DNA of 39,905 nt from Actinomycetes bacterium. Its GTDB lineage: Bacteria; Actinomycetota; Acidimicrobiia; Acidimicrobiales; Acidimicrobiaceae. Position numbers and translations under genes: made by a program. The notes beneath the pieces are model-generated. The model was not told the DNA's origin. It saw nothing but the letters and a program-made list of their open reading frames with translations, and made no database searches. Positions 17,820-24,794 of this stretch are shown here, in pieces. The stretch covers positions 1-39,905 of the forward strand of contig JAKAQR010000015.1 in assembly GCA_021819725.1 (NCBI GenBank). The letters run 5' to 3'. Position 1 is the stretch's first letter; every line of letters starts with the position of its first letter.

Positions 17820-19665
17820 CGCCAGCGATCCCGAGGCCGTCAAGGCCCAGCTCCGTCAGGAGCGTGTCGACATTCCCATGGGGAAGGTACTCAGTCGGGA
17901 TGCCAAGGTTACAGAACTCCACCTGTGGGTTGATCCGATGTACCGCTTGCGCAATGTACTCACCAGCGCCTCCGTGGATCAGACCATCTTCGACGGTGAT
18001 GACGCGACGAGCAGCGACAAGCCGCTCGATCAACTCAACAGGACAGGGCCTGATGACTCTGGGATCGATCACTGCCACGTCATACCCGTCCGCCTCGAGG
18101 AGATCGGCGGCCAACAAGGCTGGTACCAACATCTTGCCGATCCCAAGGATCACTTCAGCCTCAGACCCCTCACGCACCACCCTGGCATGGAGACCCTCAC
18201 CGACACCTCCGCGCACCACACGAGGGGCGAGCGACTTCGAGAATCGCAACGACGATGGGCCTTCGAGGGCAATGGCTGTACGCAACTGCACTCGAAGTTC
18301 CTCAACCGAGGAGGGCACAAAGACAGTAAGGTTGGCGACCGACAACATCTGAACCAGATCAAAAATACCGTGATGGCTCGGACCATCATCGCCAGTCACT
18401 CCGGCACGATCCATCACAAACGTCACGCCAAGACCATGAAGGCCAACATCGAGGTTCACCTGATCAAAGGCTCTCGACATAAACGTGGAATAGATAGCGA
18501 CGACTGGATGCAACCCTGCCATGGCCATGCCGGCTGCCGAGGTCACCGCGTGTTGCTCAGCAATACCGACGTCGAAAAACCGAGTTGGGAACGCCTCCTC
18601 AAACGGAAGTAGACCGGTCGGTCCTCCCATCGCAGCGGTGAGGACGACGACAGACGGGTTCTCCTTCCCAATCTGGACAAGTTCCTTGGAGAATGCCTCG
18701 GTATAGGAGGCTGGGGTATCACCCTCGATGTCAGCGAAAACCTGTGGCACCTTAAGGTCATGCAAACACTGCAGCTCGTCCTCTTCCGCAGGGGCGTAGC
18801 CCTTACCCTTTTGGGTGAGTACATGGACGACAATCGGCCCATTCCACTCCTTAGCTCCTGCAAGGGCATACTCAAGTTCAGAGATATCGTGCCCGTCGAT
18901 GGGGCCGGTGTAACGCACACCGAGCGCCTCGAAGAAGACCCTTGGCTCGATCGCCTCGCGCAGTGCTGAGGTCATATTCGCAAGCGAACTCACCGCACGA
19001 TTGCCCACCTTCGGAAGATCAGTGATGACTTGCTTGATCCGATTTCGGGCCTGAATGTAGGACGGATTCAGCCGTAGTTTGGTCAGCGACGATGAGAGCC
19101 GTGAAATGGTCGGCGCGTAGGAACGTCCATTGTCGTTCCAGATGATAATAATTGGGAGACGACGATGACCGATATTGTTCAGCGCCTCATAGGCCATCCC
19201 ACCCGTCAATGCACCATCACCCACGACGGCCACCACTCTCCGGAGCGGCAACACCGAGGGATCATCGGCAGCCAATTGAAACGCAGCTGCCATCCCATAG
19301 GCATAGCTCAACGCAGTGGAGGCATGCGAATTTTCGATCCAATCATGTTCGGACTCTGACCTGTTCGGATAGCCAGAGAGACCTCCTCGCCGGCGCAGCG
19401 AATCGAAGTCGGCGTTACGGCCCGTCAGCAGCTTGTGGGGATAGGCTTGATGCCCAGTATCGAAGAGCAGAACGTCGCGTGGGGAGTCGAAACTGCGATG
19501 GAGGGCCAGAGTGATCTCAACCGATCCGAGGTTAGAGCCAAGATGCCCACCGTTTCTCGAGACCGTATCAATGATCCGCTGTCGAATCTGCTGAGCGAGC
19601 TCCTCAAGCTCGACGTTACTCAACTCCGCAAGGTCACTCGGACCCTTAACGTTCTCTAATTCCAT
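17764..19665 (-). CDS. dxs: 1-deoxy-D-xylulose-5-phosphate synthase
   Basis: Condenses pyruvate and glyceraldehyde-3-phosphate to DXP, the first MEP-pathway step, with thiamine diphosphate and Mg2+. Seen: NGGHLGSNLG and DTGHQAYPHKLLTGR in the first transketolase domain, GDGALTGGMAYEALNN (ThDP/Mg binding, near residue 150), VGIAEQHAVTSAAG (catalytic Glu, near residue 375), then a transketolase C-terminal domain. About 633 residues from the ATG at 19665, typical for DXS. The frame is open 27 codons further, but that extension crosses a TAGTAT -10-like element at 19715-19720, so I reject it. It is divergent from crtYc, so the two share a 231-nt control region. This tie to carotenoid genes suggests a role in precursor supply. 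Its 3' end overlaps the SRAP gene. Confidence 0.95.
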   Translation of the reverse strand: MELENVKGPSDLAELSNVELEELAQQIRQRIIDTVSRNGGHLGSNLGSVEITLALHRSFDSPRDVLLFDTGHQAYPHKLLTGRNADFDSLRRRGGLSGYPNRSESEHDWIENSHASTALSYAYGMAAAFQLAADDPSVLPLRRVVAVVGDGALTGGMAYEALNNIGHRRLPIIIIWNDNGRSYAPTISRLSSSLTKLRLNPSYIQARNRIKQVITDLPKVGNRAVSSLANMTSALREAIEPRVFFEALGVRYTGPIDGHDISELEYALAGAKEWNGPIVVHVLTQKGKGYAPAEEDELQCLHDLKVPQVFADIEGDTPASYTEAFSKELVQIGKENPSVVVLTAAMGGPTGLLPFEEAFPTRFFDVGIAEQHAVTSAAGMAMAGLHPVVAIYSTFMSRAFDQVNLDVGLHGLGVTFVMDRAGVTGDDGPSHHGIFDLVQMLSVANLTVFVPSSVEELRVQLRTAIALEGPSSLRFSKSLAPRVVRGGVGEGLHARVVREGSEAEVILGIGKMLVPALLAADLLEADGYDVAVIDPRVIRPCPVELIERLVAARRVITVEDGLIHGGAGEYIAQAVHRINPQVEFCNLGIPTEYLPHGNVDTLLTELGLDGLGIAGASRAFLAQTEDSARRVER

Positions 19666-19896
19666 ATGCTCTACCGACTCCAACCGCTCTGCGACGCTGC
19701 AAAGAACTACCTCAATACTATCGCAACAGACGTCTCCCATAGGCAACCACCGACCAAGCTTCAGGATTCCGACCGCTTTGTGTTTGCTCCTCGTATCCTT
19801 CTGGTCTGGTCATCACCGTCTGACGTACCACAGGCACTCGCTGGACGGTCATACTGGTCACCATCATCCTCCGAGGCACGTTAGGCTGAAATCCCG

Positions 19897-20232
19897 ATGG
19901 CACATCTCCAGTACCTGATCCTGATGGCACTCTGCCTAGTGGTTACCATACCGCTGGAGGTGCTTGGTGCTCGCGTTTGGCGTCAACCTTTGAGACTCTT
20001 CGCCACCGTCGTACCGGTTGCAGTCGTGTTTTCGCTCTTTGATGCCCTCTCTATCAAGCAAGGATTATGGACCTACGCCCGTCGCTATACCACGGGAATC
20101 AAAATCGCCGGCGTGCTGCCAATCGAGGAGATAGCCTTCTTTATCGTCATTCCGATCTGCGCCCTACTCACCTTTGAAACAGTCCAGCATCGCCGCCAGA
20201 TTATCGCACGACTTCGGCGACGGGGAACCTGA
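19897..20232 (+). CDS. crtYc: Lycopene cyclase subunit, CrtYc type
   Basis: A 111-residue integral membrane protein with three hydrophobic helices, one half of the heterodimeric lycopene cyclase of Gram-positive bacteria that closes beta-ionone rings on lycopene. Seen: a leading helix MAHLQYLILMALCL, a basic-aromatic loop, and the family motif LPIEEIAFF near residue 75; the P-x-E-E/D element is essential for cyclisation in this family. The stop overlaps the crtYd start as TGATG, so the two are translationally coupled and made in equal amounts. TAGGCT at 19882-19887 would place transcription start a few nt before the ATG, and no ribosome site is seen, so a near-leaderless mRNA is likely. Confidence 0.92.
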   Translation: MAHLQYLILMALCLVVTIPLEVLGARVWRQPLRLFATVVPVAVVFSLFDALSIKQGLWTYARRYTTGIKIAGVLPIEEIAFFIVIPICALLTFETVQHRRQIIARLRRRGT

Positions 20233-20555
20233 TGGGTCTCTACACGATTGAGGCGCTCACAGCTGTCATCATCGTCGTGGTGATCGACCTCGTGCTCACC
20301 AAGTCCAAAGCCGTCAAGACGCTGAACTTCTGGATTGCCTGGATCATCGTCGCGCTCTTCCAAATCCCCGTCGATGGCTGGCTCACCAAACTATCGAGCC
20401 CTATCGTGATCTATAACTCCCACGACTTCTCCGGGATTCGCTTTCCTCTGTCCATCCCGATCGAAGATTTTGCCTACGGTTTCGCCTTGACACTGCTGAC
20501 CATCACTATCTGGCTGCGCCTGCAACCCGCCGGTGACCGTCACTCTGACCAGTGA
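20232..20555 (+). CDS. crtYd: Lycopene cyclase subunit, CrtYd type
   Basis: A 107-residue membrane protein, the partner of CrtYc. Seen: three hydrophobic helices, the acidic-aromatic IPVDGWLT loop, and SIPIEDFAYGF near residue 75, the counterpart of the PIEE motif in CrtYc. Together they form an active beta-cyclase converting lycopene to beta-carotene. The start ATG shares one nucleotide with the crtYc stop. In some other lineages the two halves are fused (CrtYcd/CarRP-like); here they are separate, the actinobacterial arrangement. crtZ follows after 116 nt. Confidence 0.92.
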   Translation: MGLYTIEALTAVIIVVVIDLVLTKSKAVKTLNFWIAWIIVALFQIPVDGWLTKLSSPIVIYNSHDFSGIRFPLSIPIEDFAYGFALTLLTITIWLRLQPAGDRHSDQ

Positions 20556-20641
20556 CCGGTTATGCCCTCGCTGGAGACGACCACCGCCACCGAAAAGCTA
20601 CCCATGCTGAGGATGGAGAATAATTAGCGCGAGCACAGTGT

Positions 20642-20647
20642 TAGAAT
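20642..20647 (+). promoter_or_regulatory. Possible -10 box of crtZ
   Basis: TAGAAT lies 24 nt before the crtZ ATG, with AAGGAGAG between as a good ribosome site. No -35 box is recognisable at the right distance. The same GTTAGAAT string also precedes galU at 31249-31254, which supports a shared promoter type. It suggests that crtZ can be expressed independently of crtYcd. Confidence 0.4.
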
Positions 20648-20671
20648 TGATGGAATCACAAGGAGAGCCCT

Positions 20672-21139
20672 ATGACGTTTATTGCGATTCTCATCGCTAC
20701 CTTCATCGTGATGGAGCCAGTCGCCTATCTCGCCCACCGGGCGATCATGCACGGTGCGGCCTGGGTGCTTCATGCCTCACATCATCGCCCCCGCGAGACG
20801 ACCTTCGAGGCGAATGACCTTTTCCCGATCGGATTTGCCTTACCTACGATCGTCCTCTTCTGGTTTGCGACCTCACACCCAGCCTTGCTGCCAATGGCTA
20901 TCGGCATCACGTTGTACGGCGTCGCGTACAGTTTCGTACACGACTTCTACATCCACCAGAGGCTTGGGGCGATTCCCAAGGTACGCTATCTTGAGTACCT
21001 CAAGCATGCTCATGCTCTCCATCATCTGTACAACGAGGAGCCTTACGGTATGCTCGCTCCAATTCTACCCGCTCGGCTGCGGCCGATGATGGAGCTTGAA
21101 GTTGTACAAAACTGGAACCCGAGTTCGGTAAAGCCCTAG
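20672..21139 (+). CDS. crtZ: Beta-carotene hydroxylase, CrtZ type
   Basis: Membrane di-iron hydroxylase adding 3-hydroxyl groups to the ionone rings of beta-carotene (cryptoxanthin, then zeaxanthin). Seen: the histidine clusters of the fatty-acid-hydroxylase superfamily in order: AHRAIMHG near residue 20, LHASHHRP near 32, VHDFYIHQR near 88, and KHAHALHHLY near 108, separated by hydrophobic helices. The 155 residues match the short bacterial CrtZ type. ATG at 20672 with AAGGAGAG 5-6 nt upstream. It lies 116 nt after crtYd on the same strand and is the last intact gene of this carotenoid block; an IS607 relic follows at once. No ketolase gene is seen, so zeaxanthin is the predicted end product of the visible genes. 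Confidence 0.94.
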   Translation: MTFIAILIATFIVMEPVAYLAHRAIMHGAAWVLHASHHRPRETTFEANDLFPIGFALPTIVLFWFATSHPALLPMAIGITLYGVAYSFVHDFYIHQRLGAIPKVRYLEYLKHAHALHHLYNEEPYGMLAPILPARLRPMMELEVVQNWNPSSVKP

Positions 21140-21159
21140 CACAGGTTCACCCATCACGA

Positions 21160-21480
21160 CAGCAAGATCTCAGAGGTGTCGCCGAAAATGCCTCCGGAAG
21201 AGACTCGCCGACCCACTGTGACTGTGGTGGGCTCGTTACCTCCATCATGGACGAGTGCGGACACTGCGTAATGAGTTGATGGTGTACTGAGCGTGCATGA
21301 CGGGTGGCACCGTGCCTGCTGAGTGAACCGAGTACGAGCTGCCAACACCCATATCGGCGGCTTTCGATGCGGTGCGGTGCTAACCATGGTTCTCTGTCAC
21401 ACAACTCGACAATGATCGCCAGCTTGGGCAACGTTCCATGACCACGGTTTCGCACTCATGAGCAATTGTTTCTCGTTGGC
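21160..21480 (-). pseudogene. Possible decayed tnpB traces of an IS607-type element
   Basis: Just downstream of the tnpA relic, frames on the same strand contain WSWNVAQ, which resembles the early WNLA element of TnpB, and WVLAARTRFTQQAR, which resembles the conserved WL...QQ-A-L segment that follows. About 300 nt remain against roughly 1.2 kb for an intact tnpB, and no RuvC-type motifs are seen. IS607 elements normally carry tnpB right after tnpA, so the position fits, but the similarity is weak and this is a tentative call. Confidence 0.3.
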
Positions 21481-22063
21481 TGCCCCGTGGTGAACACCTT
21501 CTTGGGACGCGTCGAGTTGCCTTCCAGTGCTTCTGTTGGAGGCCAACCTAGGTCCATACAGCCTCGCACACAGAGTAGTCAACGACTCCGTTGCATCGCG
21601 GACTAGATCATCATCTCCCTCAGCAGAGTCAACCGCGATCAATCTTCTCGATTGTGCACTGAGCGCAGCCTCCACATATTCGGCTTCAAACCGACTAAAG
21701 CGGTCTCGGTGCTCGACCAGCATGATCTTCTGGGGGTCACTCAACAGCGACAGAAACGCGCGTCTGTGTCCGTTGAGAACGGAACCCACTTCGGTTGCTA
21801 CGCGCTCTAGCGAATATCCATGTTCGGTAGCGAAGGCTCATACTCTCCCCATTTGTCTGTCTAGGTCTGATTTTTGGCCAGATGACGAAGCTCGCGCATC
21901 GATAAACCCACGATCCATGTTGAGGCTCTTCCGATTCCAAATCTCCGACCAGAATGAGCAGGCCAACCTTACACGCTAGAACAGGCATCTTCCTCGTCCG
22001 ATATCGCCGATATGGGGTTTGAGGATGTATGCCCTGGGATAGCGCCCAATCACGCAAGGTCAT
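21480..22063 (-). pseudogene. IS607-family serine recombinase (tnpA), frameshifted relic
   Basis: Reading down the minus strand from the ATG at 22063, three frames in succession carry a recognisable IS607 TnpA. First the MerR-like helix-turn-helix: LRDWALSQGIHPQTPYRRY and VGLLILVGDLE. Then, in a second frame near 21840-21900, ARASSSGQKSDLDRQ, the catalytic YARVSS...DLDRQ block, ending at a stop. Then, in a third frame from about 21838, TEHGYSLERVATEVGSVLNG, followed by VEHRDRFSRFEAEYVEAAL and DDLVRDATESLTTLCARLYG. At least two frameshifts therefore inactivate it. It lies directly behind crtZ, so an insertion once entered the carotenoid region. IS607 elements lack terminal inverted repeats, and no ends could be fixed. 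Confidence 0.85.
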
Positions 22064-22316
22064 TATTACTGATTATGGCAGCTCCCTCTGACAGCGGTTG
22101 CAACCCTTGGACCATGTACCACAGAATTCGGCGAGAGGCTCCGGCGGCCGCCGAGGGCGGGTGGGATCCGTCGTCGACCTCCCGCCCGTCCGAACAGCAG
22201 AACGCAGGCCGATGATCCTTGGGCGACTGTCCAAGACGGTAGGTCCTCCGAGTAGACCGCAAAGTTTCACTACCTTTGGTTCGTCAGGATCCTTCATTCA
22301 ACAGCTTCGTAGCATC

Positions 22317-22395
22317 AAGGTGTGGGGCATCAGGGTGTGGGGCATCAGGGTGTGGGGCATCCAGGGTGTGGGGCATCCAGGGTGTGGGGCATCAA
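22317..22395 (+). repeat. Short tandem repeat, core GTGTGGGGCATC, 5 copies
   Basis: The 12-nt core GTGTGGGGCATC begins at 22320, 22335, 22350, 22366 and 22382, that is periods of 15, 15, 16 and 16 nt, with AGG or CAGG linkers. The change from 15 to 16 breaks any reading frame across it, so it is not a coding repeat. It lies between the IS607 relic and the secreted protein gene. It looks like replication-slippage DNA; function unknown. Confidence 0.9.
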
Positions 22396-22539
22396 ACTGG
22401 TGTCGTCGTAGCCTCCACGGTCATCCAAGGTCCGAGGTACCTTTGAGCCGCGAAAATGCATGCTTATTTACCCACCAACGGTAGATACGCCTTGCCCCAC
22501 GGTGTTATCATGGAGGCTCAAGGGGAACGGGGTTCTGAA

Positions 22540-23475
22540 ATGGGTGATGTGTCTCGCATCGGTCGACGATCGGCAATTGGGCTCGCGGTCCAGCTCCTGG
22601 CGATCACCGCGCTGGCAGTCATCACGTCGGTGCCAGCTTTTGGTGCCCCACCGACCAACAAAACCGGTGGGCACAAAACGACGCCCACCGGATACGATAT
22701 CTCGTACCCTCAGTGTGGGGAGTCGTTCCCATCGAATGGTGCCTTTGGGATCGTAGGCATCAATGATGGATTGGCAAACAACCTCAACCCCTGCCTCGCC
22801 CCCGACCCCTCCTACTCGCAGAGCGAGCTGTATTGGGCGTACGCAACCACAAGTGGTGACACCTCACAACCAAAGGTATCACTATATGTGGATACGGCAG
22901 ATCCTGGTAACCTCTACGATGGTGACCCGGTCGCTGACTGGCCAACCAGTGGGACAACCCCCTATGGAACGTGTACCACGATGGGTGGCGCCTCTACAAT
23001 CGGTGAGGACTCCTCGGCTTGTGCCTATCAATACGGCTTCAACAAAGCTTCGCAGGACGCAAGCTGGCTCACGAAAGCTGCGTCAGCGATCGACAGTCAG
23101 TCTCCTTCAGATCCGATGTCTACCGTACCGGGATCCTATGTCTGGTGGTTAGATGTCGAGACGTCAAATACCTGGCAAAGCGGTTCCTCCGGCTTGACCA
23201 TGAACGTCGCCGATCTCCAGGGCATGATCGCTGCGCTGGAAGCTAACGGTGTGAGTGCAGGAGGCGTCGGCGTCTACTCGACATCCTCTCAATGGAGTAC
23301 CGTGGTCGGCGTCACCACTGCGGCCTCAGGTTCGCTTTGGCAACTACCTGATTGGATCCCAGGAGCGCGAACGCTTACAGGAGCAATTGCGAACTGTGCG
23401 CTGCCCTCCTTCACCGGTGGTGTCGTCTCGGTAACGCAGTGGACCGCGCGCTCCGACGGGGACTACGCCTGCTAG
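22540..23475 (+). CDS. Secreted GH25-like TIM-barrel family protein of unknown function
   Basis: An exported protein of about 311 residues. Seen: an N-terminal signal peptide (RRIGRR-type basic start, hydrophobic LLAITALAVITSV, cleavage near AFG-A), a Thr/Lys-rich linker, then a domain with GYDISYPQCG, FGIVGINDGLA, VSLYVDTADPG, CAYQYGF, YVWWLDVETSNTW, and GVGVYSTSSQW. These are hallmarks of a widespread actinobacterial secreted family that resembles glycoside hydrolase 25-type barrels (the D-V-E after WWL sits like their catalytic acids). Enzymatic activity is not established. Five Cys suggest disulfides. The frame opens at 22456, but ATG 22540 has AAGGGGAACGGGG upstream and begins right before the signal peptide. 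A tandem 26-nt repeat follows its stop. Confidence 0.75.
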   Translation: MGDVSRIGRRSAIGLAVQLLAITALAVITSVPAFGAPPTNKTGGHKTTPTGYDISYPQCGESFPSNGAFGIVGINDGLANNLNPCLAPDPSYSQSELYWAYATTSGDTSQPKVSLYVDTADPGNLYDGDPVADWPTSGTTPYGTCTTMGGASTIGEDSSACAYQYGFNKASQDASWLTKAASAIDSQSPSDPMSTVPGSYVWWLDVETSNTWQSGSSGLTMNVADLQGMIAALEANGVSAGGVGVYSTSSQWSTVVGVTTAASGSLWQLPDWIPGARTLTGAIANCALPSFTGGVVSVTQWTARSDGDYAC

Positions 23476-23790
23476 CTGGTCAAGAGATGTCCCTTTGAAG
23501 ACAACCAGAGCACGTGCCCTTTGGAGACAACCAGAGCACGTGCCCTTTGCGATGCGATCGCAACGAACAACACAGTCGATCCGGTCCTGCTCCGACCGAG
23601 CCGCTGGCTCCATCGAAGTCGGCGGCAGCAGAACGCTAGCGACATCCTTCACCAGAGTGTTTGTCGCATGGATACGTGGACAACATCGTCACTCCGAACA
23701 TGCATACGGCCTGGCACGGTGGTGGACGTCCACCTGGGCAACCATGAAAAGCGCCGTCCTCGCCGATACGCACCCAAGCGGAGCCTCGCT
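23476..23790. other. Intergenic stretch with a 26-nt direct repeat, no gene seen
   Basis: A 315-nt region between the secreted protein and the end of the DUF6671 gene. Apart from the direct repeat at 23491-23549 I see no gene: overlapping plus-strand frames (up to 175 codons) have no ribosome site or recognisable motif and largely shadow the opposite-strand DUF6671 gene. Confidence 0.5.
23491..23549 (+). repeat. 26-nt tandem direct repeat, 2.3 copies
   Basis: Units at 23491-23516 and 23517-23542 differ at one base (A/G at position 8) and a partial third copy, CCCTTTG, follows at 23543-23549. Each full unit ends in the palindrome CACGTG. It begins 15 nt after the stop of the secreted protein gene. 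Recent duplication is the simplest explanation. Confidence 0.9.
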
Positions 23791-24624
23791 TCAGGGATTA
23801 CAGTACGAGCACTGTGCCGGATTCGCACCTCCCACGAAGGGTACGCGGATCTGTTCTCCACAGGCAGAACAACCCTCAATGATCGCTTGATCGAGATCGG
23901 TTGGAGCCCCACAGTCGCGGCAGGGGAGTCCTGGCTCATGCGCAACCAAGCCAAACCCGGGGCGCAAGCAGCTCGGACAGGGTCGACTGAGCCTCGAGGC
24001 CAACCGCTGCGCCGCCTCTTGAATCACCCTCCTGCGAGTCGGGCATAGATGGGCTCGTTGGTCGGTCTCGATGAACACCTGTCTATCTCGAGAGCTCCGC
24101 GCTACCACAGCGACAGCGGACCTGAGCTGCTCAGGTGTGACCACTCCTTTGATGATCGGGTCACGGTCCCCATCTCCACGCCGCACGATGAGCCCTTGTG
24201 CCGGAAATCCCACGCGATGCAGAAATGGCCCCAAGTCATCATTGACCCAAGCCCGCACCGAGGCTACGGTGGTTTCAAAGCTCAACGCCTCCTCGATTAC
24301 CGTTACACCCGACTCGATATCAACGAAGCCAACGAGTTCAAGATCGTACGTTAATGCAGGTAACTCAGGGTATGGCCCCAGTGTTCCCTCTGACGCAACA
24401 CCGCGCACGAATCCGGACGCCTCAAGCCCAGCGCGTGCCTTGGCGATCACCACCTCTCGAGCCGGCCCTCGCCGAGCTATCTCTCCCGTAAAGGTGCCAA
24501 ACTGATCAGTATCAACGGCCACCACCTCCGTAACGAGACCGACGGTCAGCAGAGCAGGGGCGATCTGACCCTCCTTGCCATGGCGGGTCGCTAACGCCAC
24601 TCTGGGATCACCCCATAGAACCAT
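23791..24624 (-). CDS. DUF6671 family protein with zinc-ribbon C-terminus
   Basis: A 277-residue cytosolic protein of unknown function. Seen: RVALATRHGKEGQIAPAL at the start, VDTDQFGTFTGEI near residue 36, RGVASEGTLGPYP near residue 74, ETDQRAHLCPTRRR near residue 183, and C-terminal Cys pairs CPSCLRPGFG, CRDCGAP, CSACGEQ and CSYC that should bind zinc. This combination matches DUF6671, whose biochemical role is not known. The conserved acidic and basic residues (T-K-H-G-K, S-E-G, E-T-D-x-R-A-H) look catalytic or nucleotide-binding, which is inference. ATG at 24624 with GGGAG about 6 nt upstream. It stands between the two carotenoid blocks but shows no functional link to them. Confidence 0.82.
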   Translation of the reverse strand: MVLWGDPRVALATRHGKEGQIAPALLTVGLVTEVVAVDTDQFGTFTGEIARRGPAREVVIAKARAGLEASGFVRGVASEGTLGPYPELPALTYDLELVGFVDIESGVTVIEEALSFETTVASVRAWVNDDLGPFLHRVGFPAQGLIVRRGDGDRDPIIKGVVTPEQLRSAVAVVARSSRDRQVFIETDQRAHLCPTRRRVIQEAAQRLASRLSRPCPSCLRPGFGLVAHEPGLPCRDCGAPTDLDQAIIEGCSACGEQIRVPFVGGANPAQCSYCNP

Positions 24625-24794
24625 GGCATCTCCCGGTCATCGCCAACCACTCCACCGACATGGACCAGCCGCTCCCTTCCGTCACTCGAACTCAGCAACA
24701 ACGCCGGGCCATACATTACTGGGCCATGCATACTGGGCCATACAACACTGGACAAATATCCGCACGACACGCAGGCACGAGAGGCCATCGACCA

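Noticed and set aside
17218..18612. 464-codon plus-strand frame antisense to dxs
   Set aside because: It is a shadow of the SRAP gene and dxs; composition and motifs belong to the other frames.
22320..22393. CRISPR-like array
   Set aside because: Units are 15-16 nt with 3-4 nt linkers, far too short for repeat-spacer structure, and no cas genes are nearby.
22320..22393. Plasmid-type replication iterons
   Set aside because: No replication initiator, AT-rich segment or DnaA boxes adjacent; the region is chromosomal in gene content.
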